Below are positions 1-8,700 of a stretch of DNA of 64,000 nucleotides, piece by piece; position 1 is the first letter of the stretch; each line of letters begins with the position of its first letter. Below the pieces are notes generated by a model. The model made no database searches, was not told where the DNA came from, and saw only the letters and a list, made by a program, of their open reading frames with translations. Source of the DNA: Martinezella rhizogenes (GTDB lineage: Bacteria > Pseudomonadota > Alphaproteobacteria > Rhizobiales > Rhizobiaceae); contig NZ_SGNY01000003.1 in assembly GCF_007002745.1 (NCBI RefSeq), forward strand, positions 1 to 64,000, given 5' to 3'. The position numbers and the translations under genes were made by a program.

Positions 1-33
1 CTCGCGACAAGTTCTGCGAACTTGCGCTGGTAA

Positions 34-110
<77 letters not shown>

Positions 111-146
111 AATCCCCTAAAAGACTACCATACAATAAAATCCCCT

Positions 147-165
147 CCCGCCGCGGTGGGCTTTT
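147..165 (+). terminator. possible terminator of the tRNA transcript
   Basis: A short hairpin CCCGC-CGCG-GTGGG (one G-T pair) is followed by CTTTTG. It sits 37 nt after the tRNA 3' end. The stem is short, so the call is weak. The rest of 111-305 shows nothing else I can support. Confidence 0.3.
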
Positions 166-305
166 GCGTTCCAAGCACTCAAATACCCATGCATCATCTG
201 GGTCGTAATCTGCCTCTCTTTCTGTGCCGATCCAGCCGTTCGAGATTGCCATAAATCCGGATTTGGCCATGATGCGCAAATCATCCAACGCAGAAGAAAG
301 ACGCC

Positions 306-2114
306 GTGACCGCCGAACCTTTGCAGATACTCAAGACCATCTACGGCTATGATACATTCCGTGGACGCCAGGGTGAGATCATCCAGCATGTCTTGGCGGG
401 AAACAATGCATTCGTCCTCATGCCGACGGGTGGAGGAAAGTCGCTCTGTTACCAGATCCCGGCGCTTGCACGGGCGGGAATGGGGCTTATCGTATCGCCG
501 CTCATAGCGCTGATGGTCGACCAGGTGGCTGCCCTGCGTCAGGCTGGTGTGCGGGCCGAGGCGCTCAATTCCGATCTTTCTCTGGAAGAGCGCAGGGCGC
601 TTTGGCAGGATATGCGGGCCGGTAAGGTCGATATTCTTTATGCCGCGCCGGAAACCCTGCTCAAACCCGATGTTCTCGACGCGCTTCAATCCATTGACCT
701 GTCGTTGATCGCGGTCGATGAGGCGCATTGCCTGTCGCAATGGGGGCATGATTTCCGCCCGCCTTACCGTCAGCTCGACACATTGATCGAGCGTTTTCCC
801 GACACGCCGCGCATGGCGCTGACGGCGACCGCGGACGAGCCCACCCGCGCCGAGATTCTCGGCCATCTGGGCATCGATGACAAAGATGCTTTCATCGCCG
901 GCTTCGACCGTCCTAACATCCGCTATGCGATCATGGAAAAGGACAATCCCCGCGCCCAGCTGAAACGTTTTCTCAATGGCCGGGAGAATGAAAGCGGAAT
1001 CGTTTATTGCCTGTCGAAACGCAAGGTGGATGAGACGGCAGCGTGGTTGCGGGAAGAGGGGCGAGATGCGCTGCCCTATCACGCAGGTATGGACAAGGCC
1101 GCCCGCGAAGAGAACCAGACCCGTTTTCAACATGGTGAGGCGGTGATTATCGTTGCGACGGTCGCTTTCGGCATGGGCATCGACAAGCCGGACGTGCGTT
1201 TCGTTGTCCATATCGATCTGCCCGGTAGCATCGAGGCCTATTACCAGGAGACCGGCCGCGCCGGTCGTGATGGTCTGCCCTCAGACGTGCTTATGCTCTA
1301 CGGTTATGAAGACATCGCTTTGCGCAACCGCTTCATTGAAGAATCAGACGCCGCGGACCAGCGCAAACATATGGAGCGCCAGAAGCTTGATTCCCTGCTC
1401 GGTCTTGCGGAAACGGCGGGCTGCCGCCGGCAGATATTGCTCTCCTATTTCGGCGATCGATGCGAGCCCTGTGGTAACTGTGATACCTGCGCCGAGCCGC
1501 CGGATCTGTTTGACGGGGCGATAGCCGCGCAAAAGCTGCTCTCCTGCATTTACCGCACCGGGGAACGTTTCGGTCAGGCCTATGTCATCCGCGTCTTGCT
1601 GGGCGTCGAGGACGAGCGGATTTCCCGTTTCGGGCACGATCAGATCACCACTTACGGGATCGGCAAAGAGCATGACAATCGCACCTGGCGCGCGATTTTA
1701 CGGCAACTGGTTGCGCTGCGTCTGATCGAGGTGGATCTGTCCGGACATGGCGGATTGTCGATTTCTGAAGACGGGAGGCGGTTCCTGCGCGAAAAGCCAT
1801 CCCTGATGCTGAGAATACCGTCTGCGCCCCGCTCGACCCGACAGCAGACGCCGCGTAGTGCCGCATCGACAGCTTTGCCGGAGGCGGATCGTGGTCTCTT
1901 CGAGGTGTTGCGCGCGAAGCGCATGGAAATTGCCCGCGCGCAGAACGTCCCGCCTTATGTGATTTTTCACGACAAGACCTTGATCGAACTCGCTGCTGCG
2001 AAACCGGCCTCGGCGAGGGAGATGGCGCAAATCCCCGGCGTCGGAGACACCAAGCTGGAGCGTTACGGCCCCGCCTTTCTGGAGGCGATCATGCAGCACG
2101 CCGCTGGCGAGTGA
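306..2114 (+). CDS. recQ: ATP-dependent DNA helicase RecQ
   Basis: A 3'-5' superfamily 2 DNA helicase acting in recombination and replication-fork repair. The 602-residue product has the full RecQ architecture. Walker A TGGGKS is at residues 41-46 and the DEAH box at 138-141, followed by QWGHDFRP. The helicase C domain carries the QETGRAGRDG motif VI. A four-cysteine RQC zinc site follows (CRRQILLSYFGDRC, then CGNCDTC). The last ~80 residues are an HRDC domain. The start is GTG at 306, preceded by the purine-rich AGAAGAAAG; no better upstream start is visible. Length is normal for the family. It appears monocistronic, with the divergent frc locus beyond it. Confidence 0.96.
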   Translation: MTAEPLQILKTIYGYDTFRGRQGEIIQHVLAGNNAFVLMPTGGGKSLCYQIPALARAGMGLIVSPLIALMVDQVAALRQAGVRAEALNSDLSLEERRALWQDMRAGKVDILYAAPETLLKPDVLDALQSIDLSLIAVDEAHCLSQWGHDFRPPYRQLDTLIERFPDTPRMALTATADEPTRAEILGHLGIDDKDAFIAGFDRPNIRYAIMEKDNPRAQLKRFLNGRENESGIVYCLSKRKVDETAAWLREEGRDALPYHAGMDKAAREENQTRFQHGEAVIIVATVAFGMGIDKPDVRFVVHIDLPGSIEAYYQETGRAGRDGLPSDVLMLYGYEDIALRNRFIEESDAADQRKHMERQKLDSLLGLAETAGCRRQILLSYFGDRCEPCGNCDTCAEPPDLFDGAIAAQKLLSCIYRTGERFGQAYVIRVLLGVEDERISRFGHDQITTYGIGKEHDNRTWRAILRQLVALRLIEVDLSGHGGLSISEDGRRFLREKPSLMLRIPSAPRSTRQQTPRSAASTALPEADRGLFEVLRAKRMEIARAQNVPPYVIFHDKTLIELAAAKPASAREMAQIPGVGDTKLERYGPAFLEAIMQHAAGE

Positions 2115-2171
2115 CTGGTAGATTAATTCGGCAAGACCAGCTTTGGGGATAGTCAGTTAAAGGGTAAAGAC

Positions 2172-3404
2172 TCAGCCGGTCGTGTCCTTAAATAGAACGT
2201 TCTGATCGATGAGATAACGGGAGAACAGGGGCAGGCTTGCCCCCCCGATCGCCCGGGCCTGGCTGCCGACCGCGCCCTCGATGATCTCCGGCAGCGTGAC
2301 GCCCTGAAGGTCGTGGTGTTTGAGAGCAAGCCGGGTGGCAGAGACGATCCTCGCTCTGACCCAATCGGGAAAACCGCCATCGATGATGACACTGGAAAAG
2401 TCGATGATGGAGGCGGCGGCGATGACGGCCTGCGCCAGCGCGGCGGCCGTCTTGTTGATCCAGCTTTCCAGCGGTTCGCCGAAATCGATCCATTCGTCGG
2501 GTGAGAACCAAAGGGGACGTGGATCGATACCCTTTTCGCGCAGCATGTTCTCCAGAACGAAGATCGACGCGATTTTCAGAAGCTGAACCGTATTGCCATC
2601 CTGTCCCTGCACCGGCAGGGGCCCGATTGCGCCAGCGGTGCCCGTTTTTCCGGAGAACAGCGCCGAATTCAAAACGACGCCGCCACCGATGAAGGAGCCG
2701 ATGAAGATATAGAGAAAATCCGGGTAGTTCTGGCCGGCGCCAAAAACCAGTTCTGCACCGCAGGCACTGGTCGCGTCATTCTGCAGAAAGACCGGGTAGT
2801 TGACGCCTTCGGCAATTTCGGAGCGGATATCAACATCCCGCCACCGTTCCATTTCGGCCTGCGGCGCGCCCACTTCCTGGGCCCAGTTCCACAGCTCGAA
2901 TGGGGCGGCGATACCAACTCCGGTGATTTTTTGCCGTTCCGCCGGGGACAATTTCGATTCGATCTCCGTGATCCCTTCGATCACGAACGGCAATATCCAT
3001 TCCGGCAGGGGATAAGGGTAAGTCTTGCGCAGCTTGAGTTTGATCCGGCCGACAAAATCCATCAGCACGAGATCGACACTGCGCCGGCCGATCTTCACGC
3101 CAAACGAAAAGACGGCGTCGGGATTGAGACGCATGGGTGTCGATGGTTGCCCGACTTTTCCGCGCAGTCTTTCACCACGAATGAGAAGGCCGTCTTTCTC
3201 CAGCGAGCGCATGATGACCGATACGGTTTGCGCCGAAAGGCCGCAAAGCCTGGAGATTTCGGCTTTCGACAATCCGCCATGGCGGCGAACGAGCGACAGC
3301 ACCAGCCGCTCATTATAAGCGCGCACCCCGATCTGGTTGGCACCGCCGCTGATATCCATAATGGTGGGCGGCGCAGGCGGCGCCGTCTCGACAGATCGTC
3401 TCAT
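2172..3404 (-). CDS. frcR: ROK-family transcriptional regulator, FrcR type
   Basis: A 410-residue ROK protein. The N-terminal winged helix-turn-helix (about residues 30-90, GLSKAEISRLCGLSAQTVS) is followed by a sugar-kinase-like ROK domain with the GIAAPFELW and GGGVVLNSALFSG segments. The cysteine cluster of zinc-binding ROK proteins is not seen. I chose ATG at 3404 because GGGAGGA lies just upstream; an upstream in-frame ATG at 3515 has no ribosome site and would add 37 unlikely residues. It diverges from frcBCAK, which matches the frcR-frcBCAK arrangement of the Sinorhizobium fructose/mannose/ribose importer. I infer that it represses that operon in the absence of sugar. Confidence 0.88.
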   Translation of the reverse strand: MRRSVETAPPAPPTIMDISGGANQIGVRAYNERLVLSLVRRHGGLSKAEISRLCGLSAQTVSVIMRSLEKDGLLIRGERLRGKVGQPSTPMRLNPDAVFSFGVKIGRRSVDLVLMDFVGRIKLKLRKTYPYPLPEWILPFVIEGITEIESKLSPAERQKITGVGIAAPFELWNWAQEVGAPQAEMERWRDVDIRSEIAEGVNYPVFLQNDATSACGAELVFGAGQNYPDFLYIFIGSFIGGGVVLNSALFSGKTGTAGAIGPLPVQGQDGNTVQLLKIASIFVLENMLREKGIDPRPLWFSPDEWIDFGEPLESWINKTAAALAQAVIAAASIIDFSSVIIDGGFPDWVRARIVSATRLALKHHDLQGVTLPEIIEGAVGSQARAIGGASLPLFSRYLIDQNVLFKDTTG

Positions 3405-3529
3405 AATGTCATCCTCCCGCCCGCTATATCCGTCACGACCGATACCTGCAGGCTTTATGGCAATCTTGCTATCGCAACGTAAACAACGGTGGCGATATTC
3501 CTCCCTGCCGCACATTAGAATGCCATACC

Positions 3530-3542
3530 GAATTAATAATTC
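3530..3542. promoter_or_regulatory. 13-bp palindrome, candidate FrcR operator
   Basis: GAATTAATAATTC is a perfect dyad in the 265-bp divergent gap between frcR and frcB. It sits in an AT-rich patch 16 bp upstream of a TTGACA -35 candidate. ROK regulators bind AT-rich palindromes, so this is the best operator candidate by position and symmetry. It has not been tested. Confidence 0.4.
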
Positions 3543-3557
3543 AATCGGATTTATTTA

Positions 3558-3586
3558 TTGACAGGCGTTTCCTTTGGTGGTTCCAT
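3558..3586 (+). promoter_or_regulatory. possible frcB promoter
   Basis: TTGACA at 3558-3563 is a perfect -35 hexamer. The best-spaced -10 (TTCCAT at 3581, 17-bp spacer) is poor. This suggests an activatable or weak promoter reading towards frcB. Confidence 0.35.
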
Positions 3587-3669
3587 CTGGGCCAACGGTC
3601 GTTGTTCTCGGAGGAGACGAGATCGTCGGGTAACCGTCACGGTGCTCAAATATCCATTGGGAGGATCTC

Positions 3670-4692
3670 ATGAAGACCACTGTTTCCGCTCTTCTGGGCG
3701 CGCTTGCGCTTGGCGTTTCTTTCGCTTCCGTCGCGTCCGCGGCAGACACATCGGTGTGCCTCATTACCAAAACCGACACCAATCCCTTCTTCGTCAAGAT
3801 GAAGGAAGGCGCGACCGCCAAGGCCAAAGAACTTGGCGTGACGCTGAAATCCTATGCCGGCAAGATCGACGGCGATTCCGAAAGCCAGGTTGCAGCCATC
3901 GAGACCTGCATCGCCGATGGCGCCAAGGGTATCCTGATCACCGCATCGGACACCAAGGGCATTGTTCCGGCCGTGCAGAAGGCGCGTGATGCCGGCCTTC
4001 TGGTGATCGCTCTCGACACGCCTCTGGAGCCTGTCGATGCCGCCGATTCCACCTTTGCCACCGACAATCTTCTGGCAGGTGAGCTGATCGGCAAATGGGC
4101 CGCCGGCACCCTTGGCGACAAGGCCAAGGACGCAAAAATCGCCTTCCTCAACCTCACCCCCTCCCAGCCAACGGTGGATGTGCTGCGTAACCAGGGCTTC
4201 ATGAAGGGCTTTGGCATCGACGTGAAAGACATCAACAAGATCGGTGATGAAACCGATCCGCGCATCGTTGGCCATGACGTTACCAATGGTAACGAAGAAG
4301 GTGGCCGCTCGGCCATGGAAAACCTGCTGCAGAAGGATCCGACCATCAACGTCGTTCACACCATCAATGAACCTGCGGCTGCCGGCGCTTACGAGGCGCT
4401 GAAAGCGGTTGGTCGTGAGAAGGACGTTCTGATTGTTTCCGTCGATGGCGGTTGCCCTGGCGTCAAGAACGTCGCGGAAGGCGTAATCGGCGCGACCTCG
4501 CAGCAATATCCGCTGCTGATGGCGGCTCTCGGCGTGGAAGCCGTCAAGAAGTTCGCCGATACGGGTGAAAAGCCGAAGCCGACCGAAGGCAAGAGCTTCG
4601 TCGACACTGGCGTGACGCTGGTGACCGACAAGCCAGTCAAGGGCCTCGACTCGATCGACACGAAGGAAGGTCTCAACAAGTGCTGGGGCTGA
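3670..4692 (+). CDS. frcB: periplasmic sugar-binding protein of ABC importer, FrcB type
   Basis: A 340-residue substrate-binding protein of the ribose/galactose-binding (Peripla_BP_4) class. A Sec signal peptide (hydrophobic core residues 4-20) probably ends at ASA/AD near residue 24. The mature start [17 protein letters not shown] is typical of FrcB. It captures fructose or related sugars in the periplasm and hands them to FrcC. The ribosome site is GGGAGGA followed by TCTC before ATG 3670. It is the first gene of the frcBCAK operon. A 226-bp gap with a strong stem-loop separates it from frcC, which would favour higher expression of the binding protein than of the membrane parts. Confidence 0.9.
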   Translation: MKTTVSALLGALALGVSFASVASAADTSVCLITKTDTNPFFVKMKEGATAKAKELGVTLKSYAGKIDGDSESQVAAIETCIADGAKGILITASDTKGIVPAVQKARDAGLLVIALDTPLEPVDAADSTFATDNLLAGELIGKWAAGTLGDKAKDAKIAFLNLTPSQPTVDVLRNQGFMKGFGIDVKDINKIGDETDPRIVGHDVTNGNEEGGRSAMENLLQKDPTINVVHTINEPAAAGAYEALKAVGREKDVLIVSVDGGCPGVKNVAEGVIGATSQQYPLLMAALGVEAVKKFADTGEKPKPTEGKSFVDTGVTLVTDKPVKGLDSIDTKEGLNKCWG

Positions 4693-4711
4693 TGCCTCTC
4701 CATTGAAACCC

Positions 4712-4733
4712 GCGGGGGCATTCTTGCCCCCGC
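4712..4733 (+). repeat. intergenic stem-loop after frcB
   Basis: GCGGGGGCA-TTCT-TGCCCCCGC is a perfect 9-bp hairpin with a tetraloop, 20 nt after the frcB stop. No U-tract follows, so it is probably not a full terminator. Such hairpins behind binding-protein genes usually block 3' exonucleases and stabilise the upstream message. Confidence 0.75.
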
Positions 4734-4918
4734 CCTTGGACCAGAATGATTTCAGCCACGATCCGGGGGATCGGACAAAGGAACAAACGAGCGCGCCGCG
4801 CGTCCCGCAGACACGAGATTGGCCCGCTTCACAACACTTTGAATCTACGCGTCATTTTATTGAGAAATAGACCCTTGCTTCAAGGGCGGATGCGATAGAG
4901 CGATCGGGAGGAAAATCC

Positions 4919-6001
4919 ATGAGCGATCAGCCGGTGCGGGCTCAGCCGCATAATGAATTTGAAAATGTGCTTTCGGGAAGTTCGACGCAGGTCGCCGCTT
5001 TCGACACGCACGACAAGAGTGTTCTGGAAAAATTCCAGTACTTTCTGCATTCCAGCCCGGCGGCCGTGCCGCTGATCGTGCTGGTGCTGTCGTTGACTGT
5101 CTTCGGCATGACCCTTGGCGGCAAATTTTTCTCGGCCTTCACGCTGACCCTTATCCTGCAGCAGGTGGCGATTGTCGGCATCGTCGGCGCAGCGCAGTCG
5201 CTGGTCATCCTGACGGCGGGTATCGATCTGTCGGTGGGCGCCATCATGGTATTGTCCTCCGTCATCATGGGACAGTTCACCTTCCGTTACGGCCTGCCGG
5301 CGGAACTCTCCATTCTCTGTGGTCTTGCTGTCGGCGCATTCTGCGGCTTCATCAACGGCATTCTGGTCTCGCGCATGCGCCTGCCGCCCTTCATCGTCAC
5401 GCTCGGCATGTGGCAGATCGTGCTGGCGACGAATTTCCTCTATTCCGCAAACGAGACGATCCGCGCACAGGACATCGCTCAGCAGGCGCCCATTCTGCAG
5501 TTCTTCGGAAATAACATCCGTCTGGGAAGCGCGGTCTTTACCTATGGCGTCATTGCCATGGTTCTGCTCGTTGCTCTGCTCTGGTATGTGCTCAACCGCA
5601 CCGCCTGGGGCCGCCATCTTTATGCCGTGGGTGACGATCCGGATGCTGCCGAACTGGCCGGCGTCAACGTCAAGCGCATGCTGACGACCGTTTACACCCT
5701 GTCCGGCCTCATCTGCGCCTTCGCCGGTTGGGCCCTCATCGGCCGCATCGGCTCGGTTTCGCCGACCGCCGGCCAATTTGCCAATATCGAATCCATCACG
5801 GCTGTGGTTATCGGTGGCCTGTCGCTGTTCGGCGGGCGCGGCTCGATCATGGGCATGATTTTCGGCGCCCTGATCGTTGGTGTCTTTTCGCTCGGCCTCA
5901 GGCTCATCGGAACTGACCCGCAATGGACCTATCTGTTGATCGGTGTCCTCATCATCATGGCTGTCGCAATCGACCAGTGGATCAGAAAGGTAGCAGGCTG
6001 A
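4919..6001 (+). CDS. frcC: sugar ABC transporter permease, FrcC type
   Basis: A 360-residue inner-membrane permease of the RbsC family (BPD_transp_2). A ~45-residue hydrophilic N-terminus is followed by about 8-10 hydrophobic helices. The conserved LTAGIDLSVGA segment and the cytoplasmic coupling segment near PDAAELAGVNVKRM are typical of ribose/fructose-type permeases. A GGGAGG ribosome site precedes ATG 4919. The stop TGA shares one base with the frcA start (TGATG), which implies translational coupling. It forms the channel for FrcB-delivered sugar. Confidence 0.92.
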   Translation: MSDQPVRAQPHNEFENVLSGSSTQVAAFDTHDKSVLEKFQYFLHSSPAAVPLIVLVLSLTVFGMTLGGKFFSAFTLTLILQQVAIVGIVGAAQSLVILTAGIDLSVGAIMVLSSVIMGQFTFRYGLPAELSILCGLAVGAFCGFINGILVSRMRLPPFIVTLGMWQIVLATNFLYSANETIRAQDIAQQAPILQFFGNNIRLGSAVFTYGVIAMVLLVALLWYVLNRTAWGRHLYAVGDDPDAAELAGVNVKRMLTTVYTLSGLICAFAGWALIGRIGSVSPTAGQFANIESITAVVIGGLSLFGGRGSIMGMIFGALIVGVFSLGLRLIGTDPQWTYLLIGVLIIMAVAIDQWIRKVAG

Positions 6002-6783
6002 TGGCAAAAGAACCTATTCTCACAGCACGCAATCTCGTCAAACGTTATGGTCGCGTGACCGCCCTCGACCATGCCGATTTCGATCTCTATCCCGGAGAAA
6101 TCCTGGCGGTTATTGGCGACAATGGCGCCGGCAAATCCTCGCTCATCAAGGCGATTTCCGGTGCGGTGACACCGGATGAGGGAGAGATCAGGCTGGAAGG
6201 CCAGCCTGTGCAGTTCCGCTCGCCGATCGAGGCGCGCAAGGCGGGTATCGAAACCGTCTATCAGAACCTCGCGCTCTCGCCGGCACTTTCCATAGCCGAC
6301 AATATGTTCCTCGGCCGGGAAATCCGCAAACCCGGCATTCAGGGCAGCGTGTTCCGGGCGCTGGATCGTCCGGCCATGGAAAAATTCGCCCGCGAGAAAC
6401 TCTCGGAACTGGGTCTGATGACGATCCAGAACATCAATCAGGCGGTGGAAACCCTTTCTGGCGGCCAGAGGCAGGGTGTGGCGGTAGCACGCGCGGCGGC
6501 TTTCGGCTCCAAGGTCGTCATCCTCGACGAACCGACGGCAGCACTTGGCGTGAAGGAAAGCCGGCGTGTTCTTGAACTCATTCTTGACGTGCGTTCGCGC
6601 GGTCTGCCGATCGTTCTGATCTCGCATAACATGCCGCATGTGTTCGAGGTGGCGGACCGCATCCACATTCACCGGCTGGGCAAGCGCCTGTGCGTCATCA
6701 ATCCAAAGGACTATTCCATGTCCGACGCCGTCGCCTTCATGACCGGCGCCAAGGAAGCGCCGAAGGAAACGCTTGCCGCATGA
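6001..6783 (+). CDS. frcA: sugar ABC transporter ATP-binding protein, FrcA type
   Basis: A 260-residue single-domain ABC ATPase. Walker A GDNGAGKS is at residues 39-46, the signature is LSGGQRQGVAVARA, and Walker B is VVILDEPTAAL followed by the H-loop ISHN. Most RbsA-type ATPases are duplicated (~500 residues). The half-size form here is the one described for FrcA, so the working transporter needs two copies. I start at ATG 6001, coupled to frcC by a one-base overlap, in preference to an upstream in-frame ATG inside frcC. Its own stop overlaps frcK by 4 bp (ATGA). Confidence 0.93.
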   Translation: MAKEPILTARNLVKRYGRVTALDHADFDLYPGEILAVIGDNGAGKSSLIKAISGAVTPDEGEIRLEGQPVQFRSPIEARKAGIETVYQNLALSPALSIADNMFLGREIRKPGIQGSVFRALDRPAMEKFAREKLSELGLMTIQNINQAVETLSGGQRQGVAVARAAAFGSKVVILDEPTAALGVKESRRVLELILDVRSRGLPIVLISHNMPHVFEVADRIHIHRLGKRLCVINPKDYSMSDAVAFMTGAKEAPKETLAA

Positions 6784-7409
6784 CGCTGAAGCTTGAGACG
6801 ATCGCTGAAGACGTTCTTCGGCGGGCAGAGGGCAAATCCCGTTTTATCATTGCCATTGCCGGTCCCCCTGGGGCCGGCAAATCCACGCTGGCGGACGCGC
6901 TTTGTGATGCTTTGCTGGCGCGAGGCGAAACGGCCGCCGTGCTGCCCATGGATGGCTTCCATATGGACAATGGCATCCTTGAAGAGCGTGGGCTGCTGCC
7001 GCGCAAGGGCGCGCCCGAAACCTTTGATGTGCGTGGCTTCCTCGATATCGTCTCTGCCGTCCGCAGGGGCGGGCAGGAGGTGCTTGTCCCGGTTTTCGAC
7101 CGCTCCCGCGAAATCGCCATTGCGTCCGCCCGCGCCATCGCGCCGGAGACACGCTTCATTCTGGCTGAAGGCAATTATCTGCTGCTGAATGAGGCCCCAT
7201 GGACGGCGCTTTCCGAGAGCTTCGACCTTACTATTTTCGTTGGGCCGTCGGTCAACGTGCTTGAAGAGAGGTTGCGGAGCAGATGGCAGGGCTACGGCCT
7301 CGATGCAGCTGCGATCCACGCCAAACTTTTTGAAAACGATCTTCCCAACGGTAAAAGGGTGATCGAGAACGCCCGCCCTGCCGATATTCACATCGATATC
7401 TGGGAATAG
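6780..7409 (+). CDS. frcK: P-loop kinase of sugar operon, FrcK type
   Basis: A 209-residue nucleoside-kinase-like protein with a P-loop GPPGAGKS at residues 28-35. A PMDGFHMDN segment follows, then a LAEGNYLLL strand and an R-rich lid (EERLRSRW). This fold is shared by uridine kinase, pantothenate kinase and the FrcK proteins of rhizobial fructose importers. The exact substrate is not settled by sequence; phosphorylation of the incoming sugar or of a nucleoside-like signal is inferred from context. It overlaps frcA by 4 bp (ATGA) and closes the operon. Confidence 0.85.
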   Translation: MTLKLETIAEDVLRRAEGKSRFIIAIAGPPGAGKSTLADALCDALLARGETAAVLPMDGFHMDNGILEERGLLPRKGAPETFDVRGFLDIVSAVRRGGQEVLVPVFDRSREIAIASARAIAPETRFILAEGNYLLLNEAPWTALSESFDLTIFVGPSVNVLEERLRSRWQGYGLDAAAIHAKLFENDLPNGKRVIENARPADIHIDIWE

Positions 7410-7509
7410 GTTAACGCTTTCTCGTCACTGAGCGGCAAGGCGCATTTGCCGTTAAGCCTTTGTTGACCATGTGTTGAATCTTTTTCATCCATAGGGTGGG
7501 GCTTTTGTG

Positions 7510-7556
7510 TGTCTATTTATTGACGAGAAAATTTCCTCATATACTATATGTGGTGT
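7510..7556 (+). promoter_or_regulatory. nrdHIEF promoter with two NrdR boxes
   Basis: Two matches to the NrdR box consensus (acaCwAtATaTwGtgt) lie at 7510-7525 (core CTATTTATTG) and 7541-7556 (ATACTATATGTGGTGT). Equivalent positions are exactly 31 bp apart, three helical turns, which is the usual NrdR pair spacing. The boxes overlap a candidate promoter, TTGACG at 7520-7525 and TACTAT at 7542-7547 with a 16-bp spacer. NrdR with bound nucleotide would therefore block RNA polymerase directly. Transcription would start near 7554, just ahead of the riboswitch. Confidence 0.75.
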
Positions 7557-7750
7557 TCAAGGTTCTCCCGATTCGCAAGCGTCGGGAGCTAAGACGGGAA
7601 TTCGGTGAGCAACGCCATCATGGCGGAACAATGCCGAAACTGCCCCCGCAACTGTAAGCGGCGAGCATCGTTCCGATTTGGGTCACTGGAGCCAAAAGCT
7701 CCGGGAAGGCCGGGATAGATGTTGTGACCCGTAAGTCAGGAGACCTGCCT
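7551..7750 (+). promoter_or_regulatory. cobalamin (B12) riboswitch
   Basis: All landmark elements of the AdoCbl aptamer are present in order. These are AAGACGGGAATTCGGTG (7591-7607), GCCGAAACTGCCCCCGCAAC (7633-7652) followed by TGTAAGCGG, the GGTCACTGG...GGGAAGGCCGGG arm, and the B12 box GTAAGTCAGGAGACCTGCC (7731-7749). It lies in the leader of nrdHIEF, a cobalamin-independent ribonucleotide reductase. Binding of B12 should switch the operon off, leaving dNTP synthesis to a B12-dependent enzyme elsewhere in the genome. Confidence 0.96.
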
Positions 7751-7824
7751 TGAGCGAAAACGTCCACGGGCGGGGTGTCCGGAAGGAAGGTATGGCGCAA
7801 ATGAATTGCGTTCGCCCTTTTCTG

Positions 7825-7874
7825 ACCCCTTCCAGAACAAGCTTCGGGGTGAAGTCATGCCAGTGCATTTTTTT
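7825..7874 (+). terminator. possible attenuator of the riboswitch
   Basis: An ACCCC/GGGGT pairing (7825-7829 with 7846-7850) is followed by a small ATGC-CAGT-GCAT hairpin (7857-7868) running into seven T residues (7868-7874). It could serve as the expression platform of the B12 riboswitch, but the terminal stem is short. Control at a later site or at translation is equally possible. Confidence 0.4.
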
Positions 7875-7923
7875 AAGTTCCTGCGCTCGTCGGCGTAGAG
7901 AGTGATTTTACGCGGCCAGAAGC

Positions 7924-7973
7924 GTTTTCAGGATAACCGGGACAAACGGTTTCCGTCCGGAAATGTGACAAAC
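7924..7973. repeat. RIME-like dispersed repeat in nrd leader
   Basis: The stretch contains the repeat core GGTTTCCGTCCGGAAATG (one T short of the copies near 24.55 and 35.08 kb), preceded by a degenerate left half with TTTTCAGGA. It lies between the riboswitch and nrdH. The remaining leader to 8080 shows no gene. Confidence 0.65.
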
Positions 7974-8080
7974 CCTCTAAGCCGTGCGCCCCACCTGAAT
8001 GACAGATCCATCGCCACCCGATTGCGATTGCAATCGGCAATGTTGAGCCGTGTCCAAGAACGGCTTCGAAAGAGGAAATT

Positions 8081-8302
8081 ATGACCGTCACCGTTTACAG
8101 CAAGCCCGCCTGCGTCCAATGCACTGCCACCTATCGCGCACTCGACCGCATCGGCGTTAGCTATGAGATCGTCGATATTTCCGAAGATGCGGATGCGCTC
8201 GATCACGTTCGCGGCCTTGGTTACATGCAGGTTCCCGTGGTCGTCGCCGGCGAACGCCATTGGGCGGGTTTCCGGCCGGATATGATCGGCGCGATCAGCT
8301 AA
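8081..8302 (+). CDS. nrdH: glutaredoxin-like protein NrdH
   Basis: A 73-residue thioredoxin-fold electron donor for the class Ib ribonucleotide reductase, reduced by thioredoxin reductase. The redox motif C-V-Q-C is at residues 11-14. The C-terminal WAGFRPDMI segment is the conserved NrdH signature that distinguishes it from glutaredoxins. A GAGGAAATT ribosome site precedes ATG 8081. First gene of nrdHIEF. Confidence 0.96.
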   Translation: MTVTVYSKPACVQCTATYRALDRIGVSYEIVDISEDADALDHVRGLGYMQVPVVVAGERHWAGFRPDMIGAIS

Positions 8303-8314
8303 GGCGGCAGCGTG

Positions 8315-8700
8315 ATGGGGCTGATCGTTTATTATTCCAGCCGCTCTGAAAACACGCATCGTTTCCTTCTGAAACTGGGGCGGCGATTATTGCGCCTGCC
8401 ACTCGGCGCCGAGGAGGATGTGCCTCATGTGTCTGAGCCCTATGTGCTCGTCACCCCCACCTATGGGGGCGGCGGCACGAAAGGGGCCGTGCCAAAGCCG
8501 GTCATCCGGTTCTTGAACGAGCCCTCCAACCGAAATCTCATTCGCGGCGTCATCGCGGCGGGAAACACGAATTTTGGCGCAGCTTTCGCATCCGCCGGAG
8601 ATATCGTCTCGCGCAAATGTGCCGTGCCGTTTCTCTATCGCTTCGAGCTTCTCGGCACGGAGGAAGATGTCGCCAACGTCAAACATGGATTGGAACGATT

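Noticed and set aside
4880-6007. Long minus-strand frame opposite frcC (375 codons)
   Set aside because: The translation is rich in Asp, His, Arg and Gln with no domain and mirrors the codon bias of frcC. It is a shadow of the real gene.
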